A stretch of DNA of 64,000 bases, from NCBI GenBank assembly GCA_022839785.1, contig JALHJW010000003.1, positions 222,168 through 286,167 on the forward strand. The letters run 5' to 3'. The number at the start of each line of letters is the position of its first letter. The stretch's first letter is position 1. The DNA comes from Desulfovibrio sp. Its GTDB lineage: Bacteria; Desulfobacterota; Desulfovibrionia; Desulfovibrionales; Desulfovibrionaceae. Under the pieces are notes generated by a model. The model made no database searches, was not told where the DNA came from, and saw only the letters and a list, made by a program, of their open reading frames with translations. A program made the position numbers and the translations under genes. Positions 43,899-52,209 of the stretch are shown here, one piece after another.

Positions 43899-44294
43899 CT
43901 ACTTGACTCCCAGCGCCTTCAACTCGGCCTCGATGCCCGCCTTGTCCATGAAGCCCACGTGCCGCTTGACCTCCTTGCCGCTGGCGTCGAAAAAGATCTG
44001 CGTGGGGATGGCCGAGATGCCGAAGCGCTGCACCTGGTCGTTGTGCTCCCAGACGTCGATGAAGACGATGGCCGCGCGGCCCTTGTACTCCTTCTCAAGC
44101 TCCGCCAGGATCGGGGCCATCATGCGGCAGGGCACGCAGCTCTTGGCCCCCAGGTCCAGCATGGTCACCATGCCCTGCACCGGAACCTTGGGCACGGCCC
44201 CGGCCTTTTGGGCCAGGGCCGGGGCAGGTGAGGTCGCCGCAAGGCAGAGCAGCGCCGCGAGATAGACGAGAAGCCTAGCCGCAGCCACAGCCAC
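43899..44294 (-). CDS. Exported thioredoxin-like protein (CVPC), first copy
   Basis: A 131-aa protein with a signal peptide (to about 29, PALAQ) and active site SCVPCRMMAPIL (Cys53, Cys56), with cis-Pro SAIPTQIFFD. Paralogue of the gene at 41405. The start is a GTG at 44294 inside the end of the zinc-protein gene (20-nt overlap), so a translational coupling is likely; another GTG at 44288 is also possible. Its stop is 13 nt before the ccdA start. Confidence 0.85.
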   Translation of the reverse strand: MAVAAARLLVYLAALLCLAATSPAPALAQKAGAVPKVPVQGMVTMLDLGAKSCVPCRMMAPILAELEKEYKGRAAIVFIDVWEHNDQVQRFGISAIPTQIFFDASGKEVKRHVGFMDKAGIEAELKALGVK

Positions 44295-44685
44295 AGCCTT
44301 TGCCGGACGACCCTTTGGCCACGGACGGGCCGGTCACGGCCCGCAAAAGAGCGGCCACTTCGGCGTCGTCAAGGTCGAGGTTCTTGTTCTTCTCCATGCC
44401 CAGCTCCGTGAGCAGTACGTAGCGCGTGGGCGTGACCCCGGCGTTTTCCAGCGCCTTCTTGGCGCAGCCAACCGGGCAGCCTTCGATGACCACGACCTCG
44501 GCGGCGTCTCTGGCCGACTGCACGAAGCCCGAAAGCCCCGCGCCGATCCCGGCCAGGCAGAACATCTTGCCGTGGCCCGACTTGGTCAACTCCACGGCCA
44601 GGCGGTTGCTCATCTGCCCCACGTTGGACCCGCCGGAGCAGGCCAGGATCATGGGGGCCTGTTTCACTGCGCAACACTCGTCCAT
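44275..44685 (-). CDS. DGC-type putative zinc-binding protein
   Basis: A 136-aa protein matching the DGC / putative zinc-binding family (PF08859-like): LACSGGSNVGQMSNRLAVEL, CLAGIGAGLSGF and VVVIEGCPVGCAKKALENAG. The cysteines of ACSGGSNVG, CLAG and GCPVGC are the likely metal or redox ligands. The C-terminus ends in a CGCGCG-type tail, another metal site. These genes occur beside ArsR, ArsP-like permease and thioredoxin genes in many anaerobes, as here. Function not established. Confidence 0.78.
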   Translation of the reverse strand: MDECCAVKQAPMILACSGGSNVGQMSNRLAVELTKSGHGKMFCLAGIGAGLSGFVQSARDAAEVVVIEGCPVGCAKKALENAGVTPTRYVLLTELGMEKNKNLDLDDAEVAALLRAVTGPSVAKGSSGKGCGCGCG

Positions 44686-44701
44686 GACGCAATCTCCTCG
44701 C

Positions 44702-45235
44702 TTAGTTTCCGGTTTTGGCGGCGCGCCGTTCGCGCTCCCTGACGAACCGGCGCGCGTCGTCGCCGCGCAGCAGCTGCATCAGGCCGAGCATGCCGTCCGA
44801 GAGATAGGTGGCCTCGAAACCCTTGGTGAGCAGGTAGAGCCGCGCGATGTTGGCGCGGTCGTTGTGCGGGCAGGCCGTGACGATGAGCTTGTCCTTCGGC
44901 AGTTCGTGCAGCCGCGCGGGCAGTTCGTTCAACGGTATCCTCAGGCCGAAGCCCAGGCCCCAGGCGGCCTGTTCCTCGGCGAAGCGGATGTCCACCAGCA
45001 CGGCCTCGTCCCGTTCGAGCAGCCCGAGCAGCTCGCGGCTGGAGGTCTTCATGTCCTCGCGCGCGTCGTAGTCAAAGTCCGCGACGTAGCGCTCAAGCTC
45101 CACGGGCCCGGCTGCCGCCGCGCCGGATGCGGCCAGCACGACCAGAGCCAGCGCGGCGAGGAGACCGGCCAGCCGGTCGGCCAGCCGATCCGCCGGGCGT
45201 CGGGCCGGGCGCGTTGCTACGCCTCCGCGAGCCAC
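44702..45235 (-). CDS. Exported rhodanese-like protein
   Basis: A 177-aa protein. The N-terminus is a signal or anchor sequence (LAGLLAALALVVLAASGAAAA), and a rhodanese domain follows with AVLVDIRFAEEQAAWGLGFG and a short active loop ACPHNDRA (Cys ... Arg). The start is GTG 45235, overlapping the preceding gene by 19 nt, with GAAGGA 9 nt before it. A longer frame exists upstream but is not credible. Fifth gene of the redox operon in transcription order is the DGC protein that follows; this is the fourth. Confidence 0.75.
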   Translation of the reverse strand: MARGGVATRPARRPADRLADRLAGLLAALALVVLAASGAAAAGPVELERYVADFDYDAREDMKTSSRELLGLLERDEAVLVDIRFAEEQAAWGLGFGLRIPLNELPARLHELPKDKLIVTACPHNDRANIARLYLLTKGFEATYLSDGMLGLMQLLRGDDARRFVRERERRAAKTGN

Positions 45236-45456
45236 GCGGCCACGTCCTTCTTGCTCGGCACCCGGCCCACCACCTTCACCTTGCCGTCCACGACCACAGC
45301 CGGGGTGGAGAAGACGCCGAACTCCATGATCTTCTGGATGTCCTCGACCTTCTCCACCTTCGCCTCCACGCCGGACTCGGCCACGGCCTCGGCGGCGATG
45401 CGCGCGGCCTCCGTGCACTTGGCGCAGCCCGGACCCAGAACCTGAATCAGCTTCAT
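45217..45456 (-). CDS. Small redox-active thioredoxin-like protein (MTH895 type)
   Basis: A 79-aa minimal thioredoxin/glutaredoxin-like protein with active site LGPGCAKCTEA (Cys11, Cys14) and the conserved FSTPAVVVDGKV loop. These small proteins, similar to archaeal MTH895 redox-active disulfide protein, commonly sit next to ArsP-like permeases in arsenic or thiol operons. It has no signal peptide, so it is cytoplasmic. It may reduce the permease or its substrate. Located after the permease by 45 nt. Confidence 0.88.
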   Translation of the reverse strand: MKLIQVLGPGCAKCTEAARIAAEAVAESGVEAKVEKVEDIQKIMEFGVFSTPAVVVDGKVKVVGRVPSKKDVAAWLAEA

Positions 45457-45501
45457 GGCGATTCTCCCGATGTCCTTCTTTTTGGAATTTATATCAACGG
45501 C

Positions 45502-46491
45502 TTACGCCACGACGACATTGAACAGCCAGCCCACGAGCAGGATGCCCGCGCCCACCACGCCGATGAACACCGCGATGAGCCTGGGCCTCAGCACCTTGCG
45601 CAGGATGACCATCTCCGGCAGCGAGAGGGCGATGACGCTCATCATGAAGGCCAGCACCGTGCCCAGGGCCGCGCCCTTGGCGAGCAGCGCCTCCACCACC
45701 GGGATCACCCCGGCGGCGTTGCTGTACATGGGGATGCCGATGAGCACGGAGAGGGGCACGGACCACCAGGCCTCGCTGCCCATGATCCCGGCAAGCTGGC
45801 CCTCCGGCACCCAGCCGTGGATGCCCGCGCCCACGGCGATGCCGACCACCATGAACTTCCAGACCCGGCCCACGATGTCGCGCACCGACTCCAGAGCGTA
45901 GCGCACGCGCCCTTTCCAGGACATGGCCTCGGCGACGTGCGCCTCGCCCGCGCGGATCTTCAGCACCCAGTCCTCCACGTGCCGCTCCATGCGCAGCCTG
46001 CCGATGACGAACCCGGCCACGACCGCCACCGCGATGCCCGTGACGAAGTACAGCGCCGCCACCTTCCAGCCCAGCAGGCCGTACAGCAGGATCAGGGCGA
46101 TCTCGTTGACCATGGGCGCGGCGATGAGGAAGGAGAAGGTGACGCCCAGCGGAATGCCCGCCGTGACGAAACCGATGAAGAGCGGCACGGCCGAACAGGA
46201 GCAGAAGGGCGTGACCACGCCGAGCAGCGCGGCCAGCACGTTGCCGACCGATTCGCGCTTCCCGGCCAGCACCCGGCGCGTCCACTCCACGGTGACGAAG
46301 GAACGCAGCAGCCCCACGCCGAAGACCACCAGGGTCAGCAGCAGGAGCACCTTGGGCGTGTCGTAGGCGAAGAATTCCACGGCGTCGCCCAGGTGCGAAC
46401 CGCGCGCAAGGCCCAAAAGGTCGTAGGTCAGCCAGCGGGAAAAGGGGACGAGCTGCCCATAGACCAGGAACCACGCGGCCAGCGAGGCCAC
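45502..46491 (-). CDS. ArsP-like permease (first copy), N-terminus uncertain
   Basis: A 329-aa (or longer) membrane protein of the PF03773 permease class, with VVTPFCSCSAVPLFIGFVTAGIPLG, containing the CSC motif near residue 95, and GIPMYSNAAGVIPVVEALLAKG in the second half. The annotated start is GTG 46491. The homologous coding sense clearly extends upstream (CGPTGLPLSWFFGG) without a usable start codon in frame. A GTG at 46619 with GGAGG 7 nt upstream, overlapping the arsR stop as GTGA, begins a different frame (-1 relation). Reading thus requires either a frameshift around the T5 run at 46499-46503 or a non-standard start. Sequence error is possible. Confidence 0.78.
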   Translation of the reverse strand: MASLAAWFLVYGQLVPFSRWLTYDLLGLARGSHLGDAVEFFAYDTPKVLLLLTLVVFGVGLLRSFVTVEWTRRVLAGKRESVGNVLAALLGVVTPFCSCSAVPLFIGFVTAGIPLGVTFSFLIAAPMVNEIALILLYGLLGWKVAALYFVTGIAVAVVAGFVIGRLRMERHVEDWVLKIRAGEAHVAEAMSWKGRVRYALESVRDIVGRVWKFMVVGIAVGAGIHGWVPEGQLAGIMGSEAWWSVPLSVLIGIPMYSNAAGVIPVVEALLAKGAALGTVLAFMMSVIALSLPEMVILRKVLRPRLIAVFIGVVGAGILLVGWLFNVVVA

Positions 46492-46615
46492 GCCTCCGAA
46501 AAACCAGGACAGGGGCAGGCCCGTGGGTCCGCAGCCTGCCGCGAGGCGGCGTCCAGCCCGGCAGCGGCTTTGGCGGACTCCCTGGCGCAGGCGCAGGGCA
46601 TGGGGTCGAGAGGTT

Positions 46616-47011
46616 TCACGACAAAACCTCCGTGCGGGACGCTGATGCGGCGCAGGCGCAGGCCGTGTCGGCGGGCAACCCCGGTCCGGCGTGCTGGAAC
46701 TCGGCGGCCAGGGCCTCGGCCTGGGCGGCCAGGTGGCTGTCCACGCAGGTCAGAAAACCCGCCACGCAAGCCATACGCAAGGAATAGTAGATGTTCGTGC
46801 CCTCGCGGCGGCTGTCCAGGATGCCTGCCTCGCGCAGTTGCGCGAGATGTTTGGACACTGCGGGCATGTTGCCGTCGCAGGCGTCGGCCAGATCGCAGAC
46901 GCAGCGCTCGCCGTGTAGCAACTGCTCTACCAGGGCCATGCGCACGGGATGCCCCAGGGCCTTGAAAACCCTGGCTCGGAAGGCGTTACGGTCGAAAGAC
47001 GGGATGGGCAT
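46616..47011 (-). CDS. ArsR-family metal/thiol-responsive repressor of the redox operon
   Basis: A 131-aa winged-helix repressor. CVCDLADACDGNMPAVSKHLAQLREAGI contains the CVC metal site and recognition helix. A further Cys-rich C-terminus (CVAGFLTCVDSH, then ACACAASAS) suggests a second thiol or metal site not found in simple ArsR proteins. It is the first gene of the 11-gene operon, overlaps the next start by four bases (GTGA), and lies behind a palindrome at 47024-47043 that is its probable operator. Confidence 0.88.
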   Translation of the reverse strand: MPIPSFDRNAFRARVFKALGHPVRMALVEQLLHGERCVCDLADACDGNMPAVSKHLAQLREAGILDSRREGTNIYYSLRMACVAGFLTCVDSHLAAQAEALAAEFQHAGPGLPADTACACAASASRTEVLS

Positions 47012-47023
47012 GGGCGCTCCTTA

Positions 47024-47043
47024 ATTTTCCTGTTTTGGAAAAT
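47024..47043. promoter_or_regulatory. Operator-like inverted repeat upstream of the redox-operon arsR
   Basis: ATTTTCC-TGTTTT-GGAAAAT is a perfect 7-6-7 inverted repeat ending 13 nt before the arsR start, in an AT-rich promoter stretch. It differs from the ars operator at 38278, so the two repressors probably do not cross-regulate. Confidence 0.65.
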
Positions 47044-47219
47044 AAGAAAACACGACCCGCCCGTCAAGCCCCGGCCGCACGAAAACGGGACATTTCCAAG
47101 GATCACGCCCGCCTCCCCCCTTTTCCCGCGCGAAGGGGAGGGCTTTACGAATGCGCGGGCGGTGTTATCCTTACCGACTGCGGCGGCCCTTTGGACCGCG
47201 CGCAAAGGAGAGACGCAGC

Positions 47220-47651
47220 ATGAACCCGCTCCACGTGCCCTGCCCGTCCTGCGGCGCGCTCAACCGCGCCGACCCCGCCCGTCTGGCCCAGGCCTCCTGC
47301 GGCAAATGCCGCGCCTCCCTGGTCCCGGACCATCCCCTCGACCTCACGGCCGCGACCTTCGAACGCCAGGTGGCCAAATCCGATCTGCCGGTGCTGGTGG
47401 ATTTCTGGGCGCCCTGGTGCGGACCGTGCCGCTCCATGGCCCCGGCGTTCGCCGAGGCCGCGCGGCTCCTCGGCCCCGGCGTGCGGCTGGCCAAGATCAA
47501 CACCGAGGCCGAACCCTCCCTGGGCCAGGCTTTCGGCGTGCAGTCCATCCCGACCATGATCCTCTTCAGGAACGGCCGCGAGGCGGATCGCGTCTCAGGG
47601 GCCATGCCCGCGGCCCAGATCGCGGCCTGGGTGCGCTCCAGACTGGGGTAG
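47220..47651 (+). CDS. trxC: Thioredoxin 2 (TrxC)
   Basis: A 143-aa thioredoxin with the TrxC zinc finger at its N-terminus (Cys8, Cys11, Cys27, Cys30) followed by a thioredoxin domain with active site WCGPC (Cys67, Cys70) and SIPTMILF cis-Pro. It is a cytoplasmic, oxidative-stress-linked disulfide reductase and could feed electrons to the CcdA-like protein. AAAGGAG lies 9 nt before the ATG. Divergent from the redox operon by about 210 bp. Confidence 0.92.
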   Translation: MNPLHVPCPSCGALNRADPARLAQASCGKCRASLVPDHPLDLTAATFERQVAKSDLPVLVDFWAPWCGPCRSMAPAFAEAARLLGPGVRLAKINTEAEPSLGQAFGVQSIPTMILFRNGREADRVSGAMPAAQIAAWVRSRLG

Positions 47652-47693
47652 GAGGCCGCGGAGCGTGTCCCGCAGCGGCCGGATGGGGCGGTC

Positions 47694-48755
47694 TCAGCCG
47701 TTCGGCCGCCCCGCGTCCCGGCCGAGCAGAACCTCGGCCATACCGTGCAGGGCCTGAAAGGCCGCGTAGAACTGCGCGATCTTGCCCAGTTCCAGGCGCT
47801 TGGTGGTGTTCAGGGCGCGCAGTTCGGCCAGCCGCGCGTCGCAGCGCTCCAGGGCGGCGCGCAGCCCGTCCGGCCGCGGCTCCTGCCCGCCCTCTCCCGC
47901 GGTGCCCGCCGCCCCGGCCCGCGCCCGCAGCGCGGCGGCCAGCTCCCTGCCGAGTTCCCGCAGCTCCGGCTCCAAAATGAAACGCACGCCCTCCCCGCAG
48001 GGCGCGGCCAGGGCGTGGGCGATGCCGTGCTGGGCCTCGTGGATGCGGGACGCGGCCAGGGCCTCGCGCACCACCCGCTCCTTGTTCGCGGAAAAAAACC
48101 AGGCCTCGCGCCGGATGGCCTTGGCCAGCAGTTCCCGGCACGCGGCATGCCGCCGGTCCAGGGCCGCGAGCAGGCCGGGCGGCGCGGGCCGCTGCAGATC
48201 GAGAAAGAGGTGGAGCAGCCCCTCCAGGCTGTCCGCGGCCTCGGCGAAGAATCCGGCCAGAGCCTTGTGCAGTCCCTGCACCGCACGTTCCGGAAACACC
48301 GCCACGGACACGGCCAGGGCGCAGAAGACCCCGATGACGATCTCCAGGGTGCGCTCCAAGGCGAAGGCGTAGCGCGAGGCTTCGTGCAGGCCGGCCAGGT
48401 AGACGATGGCCACGGTGATGGCGGCCATGCGGAAATGGCTGGTGTAGCTGATGAGGAAGGCGCACAGGAAGATGGCTACGAACAGGCCGAGCGCCGCGCC
48501 CAGCGGGCCGGGAGGGGCCAGGGCCAGGGTCGCGACACTGATCAGGCAGCCGATGACCGTGCCGGAGACACGGTAGAGAGCCATCTGCACCGTGTCCGCT
48601 ACATAGGTCTGGATGACGATGACCGCCGAGACCACGGCGATGTAGGGATAGAGCAGCCCGGCCCCGGCAGCCGCGGCGTAGGCCAGGACCGCGGCCAGGG
48701 CCACCTTGGCCCCCTGCCTGAGATTGGCGGGCAGATCGTGCAGCAGCGCGCGCAT
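47694..48755 (-). CDS. FUSC-family / aromatic-acid-exporter-like membrane protein
   Basis: A 353-aa protein. The first ~160 residues contain several helices typical of FUSC proteins: VALAAVLAYAAAAGAGLLYPYIAVVSAVIVIQTY, LYRVSGTVIGCLISVATLAL, and FRMAAITVAIVYLAG. The remainder is a cytoplasmic helical domain (ERTLEIVIGVFCALAVSVAVFPERAV then an Ala/Glu-rich coiled region). Relatives include YccS and AaeB-like exporters, whose substrates are often unknown. Divergent from the MltF-like gene by 111 bp. Confidence 0.78.
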   Translation of the reverse strand: MRALLHDLPANLRQGAKVALAAVLAYAAAAGAGLLYPYIAVVSAVIVIQTYVADTVQMALYRVSGTVIGCLISVATLALAPPGPLGAALGLFVAIFLCAFLISYTSHFRMAAITVAIVYLAGLHEASRYAFALERTLEIVIGVFCALAVSVAVFPERAVQGLHKALAGFFAEAADSLEGLLHLFLDLQRPAPPGLLAALDRRHAACRELLAKAIRREAWFFSANKERVVREALAASRIHEAQHGIAHALAAPCGEGVRFILEPELRELGRELAAALRARAGAAGTAGEGGQEPRPDGLRAALERCDARLAELRALNTTKRLELGKIAQFYAAFQALHGMAEVLLGRDAGRPNG

Positions 48756-48866
48756 GGGGAGCCGATACCAGTTCCCGGGGCGTTCGTCTCCCCCCTCCCG
48801 CCCTGCCCGGCCGCCGACTCCCGGGGATCTTGACGAAAGGGGTCCGCAGACGGATACATACCGGGC

Positions 48867-50408
48867 ATGACCGGAGCGAACGATCCCGTCCCCGGACGCG
48901 GCGCTGTCCGCCTCCTGCTTGCGCTCGCCTGCGCCGTGGCCCTGGCGTGCCTCCTGACGCGCGCCCTGCCCGCGCATGCCCAGGGCACACCCGACGACGA
49001 CCCCCACAGCATCGACATGCGCGACGAGACCGGCGGCGCGGTGTCCTACGAACTCTACCGCCAGAACGGCGACCTCGACGTCATCCTGCAGCGCGGCATC
49101 CTGCGCGTCCTGGTGAGCTACGACGACAACAACTTCTACCTGGAGAACGGCGAATCGCGGGGATTCGAGGCCGAGTTGGCCAAGTCCTTCGCGAAATGGC
49201 TGAACGCCCGTCGCGGGTCCGCGCATCCGCCCCTTCGTCTGGTCTTCATTCCCGTGCCGTTCGAGTCCCTGATCACCGCCCTGGAGCACGGCATGGGCGA
49301 CATCGCCGCCGCCACCCTGACCGTCACGCCCAGGCGGAGCGTGCGCGCGGCCTTCAGCCGCCCCTATGTGGAGAGCGTCAGCGAGGTCGTGGTCGTGCGC
49401 GCAAGCGACCCCAATCCCCCGACCTCTCCCGAGGATCTCGCCGGCCGTACGGTGCATGTGCTCAAGAACAGCAGTTATGCCGAGCGGCTGCACGATCTCA
49501 ACCGCCGTCTCCACGCCAAGGGCAAGCGCTTGGTCGTGATCGAGGAGGCGGCCAACGATCTGCAGACCGAAGACCTGCTCGACCTGCTCGACGCAGGAGT
49601 CCTGGAGACCGTCGTCGCGGATAGCTTCCAGGCCGCGTTCTGGGCCGGAGTCCTGCCCGGCATCCGCCCCCTGGACGTGACTCTGGCGAGCGGCGGCTCC
49701 ATCGCCTGGGCGATGGAGAAGAAGGACAAAAAACTCAAGCGCGCCGTGGACGAATTCTTCGCCAACGAGGACGGCCCGCAGCATCGCCTCTCCGGTCCGC
49801 TGCTCAAACGCTATTACGGCCCGGGCCGGAAGCTGCCGGACATCTCGCACGACCTGCTGGCCATGCGGGTCAAGAGCCTCAAGCCGCATTTCGAGACCTA
49901 CGGCGACAAGTACGGCCTGGACTGGAAGTTTCTCCTGGCCCAAGGCGTGCAGGAATCCAGGCTGGATCAGTCCGCGGTCAGCCACTACGGGGCGGTGGGC
50001 GTAATGCAGGTCCTGCCCTCCACCGCCACCTCGCTGGGCATCGGCCGCGTGCGCGAAAGCGCGGAGCACAACGTGCAGGCCGGAGCGGCCTACATGCGCC
50101 AGGTCATGGCGGACTACTTCGCCGATCCCGCCATACCGGCGGACGAACGCCTCTTCTTCGCCCTGGCCGCCTACAACGTGGGTCCCAACCGGGTGTCCAA
50201 GCTGCGGCAGGTGGCCGCGTCCATGAACCTTGACCCCAACCTCTGGAACGGCAACGTGGAGTGGGCGGCCATGCGCAAGGTCGGCGCGGCCCCGGTGCTC
50301 TACGTGACCAACATCACCAAGTACCACCTGCTCCTGACGCGGCTCAGCCACATCCTCCCCACCCGCCAGGAAGGCCTCGACAAACTCAGGGACGCCCCGG
50401 CGCAGTGA
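48867..50408 (+). CDS. mltF: MltF-like membrane-bound lytic transglycosylase
   Basis: A 513-aa envelope enzyme. It has a signal peptide (about 15-39), a solute-binding-protein type domain (80-320; RGILRVLVSYDDNNFYLENGESRGFEAELAKSFA) and a C-terminal SLT transglycosylase domain (about 340-480). The catalytic Glu is in LLAQGVQESRLDQSAVSHYGAVGVMQVLPSTA, the classic ES motif, and AAYNVGPNRV is the second. It cleaves peptidoglycan and may remodel the wall for assembly of envelope machinery. Domain order matches MltF. Confidence 0.9.
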   Translation: MTGANDPVPGRGAVRLLLALACAVALACLLTRALPAHAQGTPDDDPHSIDMRDETGGAVSYELYRQNGDLDVILQRGILRVLVSYDDNNFYLENGESRGFEAELAKSFAKWLNARRGSAHPPLRLVFIPVPFESLITALEHGMGDIAAATLTVTPRRSVRAAFSRPYVESVSEVVVVRASDPNPPTSPEDLAGRTVHVLKNSSYAERLHDLNRRLHAKGKRLVVIEEAANDLQTEDLLDLLDAGVLETVVADSFQAAFWAGVLPGIRPLDVTLASGGSIAWAMEKKDKKLKRAVDEFFANEDGPQHRLSGPLLKRYYGPGRKLPDISHDLLAMRVKSLKPHFETYGDKYGLDWKFLLAQGVQESRLDQSAVSHYGAVGVMQVLPSTATSLGIGRVRESAEHNVQAGAAYMRQVMADYFADPAIPADERLFFALAAYNVGPNRVSKLRQVAASMNLDPNLWNGNVEWAAMRKVGAAPVLYVTNITKYHLLLTRLSHILPTRQEGLDKLRDAPAQ

Positions 50409-50772
50409 CCGTCCTCGCTCGCCGCCCCGCACCGTCCATGCGCTGCGGCTTCGTCGCGACCATCCCCGCGGCGCGGTTCGCCTTGCGCACCGGCGCGGCC
50501 TTCCACGGCCCCGCCTGAGTATCAGGCATCCCCCTCCCGGCACGGACGGCCCGCGGCCAGGGCGCTGATTCACGCAGCGCAACGCGGGGACGCGTCCCTG
50601 ACCGACACGGCCCCTCCAGCTCCGACATCCGCTTTCCTGTGTTGACACCCTGACCGCGCACTGCAGCCAAAGAAAAAATGATTTTGATATTGACAATCAT
50701 TGTCATGTTTGGGTAGTCGCCTTTCGAAGTTAGGAACAACTAAGTTTTTAAGTCGTCAAAAAGAAGGCCGAC
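50409..50772. other. Intergenic region with iron-type operator, no gene
   Basis: It holds the 3' flank of mltF and the control region of hutW. The last ~110 bp are AT-rich. The only clear element is the Fur-like box at 50691-50705. A small palindrome GCCTGA-GTA-TCAGGC (50513-50527) may be a weak hairpin after mltF. Confidence 0.55.
50691..50705. promoter_or_regulatory. Fur-like box upstream of the haem utilisation operon
   Basis: TGACAATCATTGTCA is a perfect 7-1-7 inverted repeat matching the Fur TGATAAT-N-ATTATCA pattern with conservative changes. It overlaps a TTGACA -35 element at 50690-50695. Lying 67 nt before hutW, it suggests iron repression of the whole haem operon. Confidence 0.75.
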
Positions 50773-52209
50773 ATGAAAGACCCCGCAGCCCTTGAGAACG
50801 GCCCGTCCAGCGGCACGAAAATGGAGATGTACAGCCGCCTCATCGCCAACGGCGACGCGCCCGTCGGCGTGGAGGCCTACTTCGCGCGCGAGGGCGTGGA
50901 CCCGCTGCGCCACGCCTTCGAGCGCAAGCCCTCCGTGCACGCGGGCATGGGCGGCATGCCCATCGCCACGGCCGAGGCCGCGAGGAAGCTGGAGAGTCTG
51001 CGCCAAATGCCTCGCTCCGGCAAGACGGCCGCCTACATCCACATCCCCTTTTGCCGCACTCATTGCCTGTACTGCGGTTTCTTCAACCGCCGCCACGACC
51101 CGGAACTCGCCTCGGCCTACGCGCGCAGCGTCGTCGCTGAACTCGCCATGTGCGCCGACGATCCCGCCGTGAACAGCGGTCCGGTGCACTGCCTGTACAT
51201 CGGCGGCGGCACGCCCTCGGACCTTGAGCCGGAGGACCTCGCCGCCATCCTGCGGGCCGCGCGGCGCTACATGCCGCTGGCCAACGATTGCGAGATCACC
51301 GTCGAGGCCCGGGTGCACGGTTTCGACGACGACAGGATCGAGGCCTGCCTGGCCGGAGGCGCCAACAGGTTCTCCCTGGGCGTGCAGAGCTTCGGCACGG
51401 CCCTGCGGCAGCAGCTCGGACGCCTGGCCTCGCGCGACGAGATCGTGGAGCGCCTCACCCGGCTCGCGTCCTACGATCAGGCGGCCGTGGTCATCGACCT
51501 GATCTACGGCCTTCCCGGCCAGACCCTGCGCGACTGGGAGGAGGACATCGCCACCTTCCTGGAGATCGGGATCGACGGCGTGGATCTCTACCAGCTCAAC
51601 GTCTTCAAAGGCAGCCCGCTGATGACGGCCATCGAGCGCGGCAGCCTGCCCAAGGCCGCCGACGTCCCCGAACAGGCCGAGATGTTCGCCAGGGGCGTGG
51701 AGCTGATGCGCGCGGCCCGCTTCTCCCGTCTGTCCATCAGCCATTGGGGACGCTCCACGCGCGAGCGCAACCTCTACAACCTGCTGGTCAAGGGCCGGGG
51801 CCATTGCCTGGCCGCCGGGGCCGGAGCCGGCGGCAACCTCTTCGACCACTTCATGTTCAACGACAACGACGTGGAGCGCTACATGGCCGCGGTGGCCGCG
51901 GGCGAGAAGCCGGTGGCCATGATGGCCGCGCCGCCAAAGGATGTCTGGCTCAACAAGGGCATTACCGCCGGACTGGAACGCCTGTCCCTCGACCTGCGCT
52001 CCCTGGGAAGGGACGTGGGCAGGGACCTGGAGCAGGTCTACGGGCGGCTGCTGGCGCAGTGGGAGAGCGCCGGGCTGCTGCGGCAGACGGACGGATGGAT
52101 CGAACTCACGCTGGCGGGACAATTCTGGGAGGTCAACCTGGCCCAGTTCATGATCGACTTTTTCAAGCGTTTCGGAGCACTCACGGAGGATACTCATGCG
52201 GTTCAATAA
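50773..52209 (+). CDS. hutW: Anaerobic haem-degrading radical SAM methyltransferase (ChuW/HutW family)
   Basis: A 478-aa cytosolic enzyme. The radical SAM cluster motif is CRTHCLYC (Cys94, 98, 101) in IHIPFCRTHC, followed by YIGGGTPS (SAM binding) and VIDLIYGLPGQT. Together with the rest it resembles coproporphyrinogen III oxidase-like ChuW/HutW, which opens haem without oxygen and releases iron, methylating the product. Resemblance to HemW and HemN is also high; the haem-uptake context favours ChuW/HutW. It is first in the operon behind the Fur-like box and overlaps the receptor start by 14 nt. Confidence 0.88.
   Translation: MKDPAALENGPSSGTKMEMYSRLIANGDAPVGVEAYFAREGVDPLRHAFERKPSVHAGMGGMPIATAEAARKLESLRQMPRSGKTAAYIHIPFCRTHCLYCGFFNRRHDPELASAYARSVVAELAMCADDPAVNSGPVHCLYIGGGTPSDLEPEDLAAILRAARRYMPLANDCEITVEARVHGFDDDRIEACLAGGANRFSLGVQSFGTALRQQLGRLASRDEIVERLTRLASYDQAAVVIDLIYGLPGQTLRDWEEDIATFLEIGIDGVDLYQLNVFKGSPLMTAIERGSLPKAADVPEQAEMFARGVELMRAARFSRLSISHWGRSTRERNLYNLLVKGRGHCLAAGAGAGGNLFDHFMFNDNDVERYMAAVAAGEKPVAMMAAPPKDVWLNKGITAGLERLSLDLRSLGRDVGRDLEQVYGRLLAQWESAGLLRQTDGWIELTLAGQFWEVNLAQFMIDFFKRFGALTEDTHAVQ

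Noticed and set aside
50513..50527. Palindrome GCCTGA-GTA-TCAGGC, sharing GAGTATCAGGC with the 3' flank of the gene at 30175
   Set aside because: An 11-bp match between two gene ends is weak evidence for a repeat family; treated as coincidence or a weak hairpin.
48756..50696. A long upstream extension of the FUSC gene on the minus strand
   Set aside because: It is antisense to the MltF-like gene; only the part from 48755 downward has a recognisable fold.
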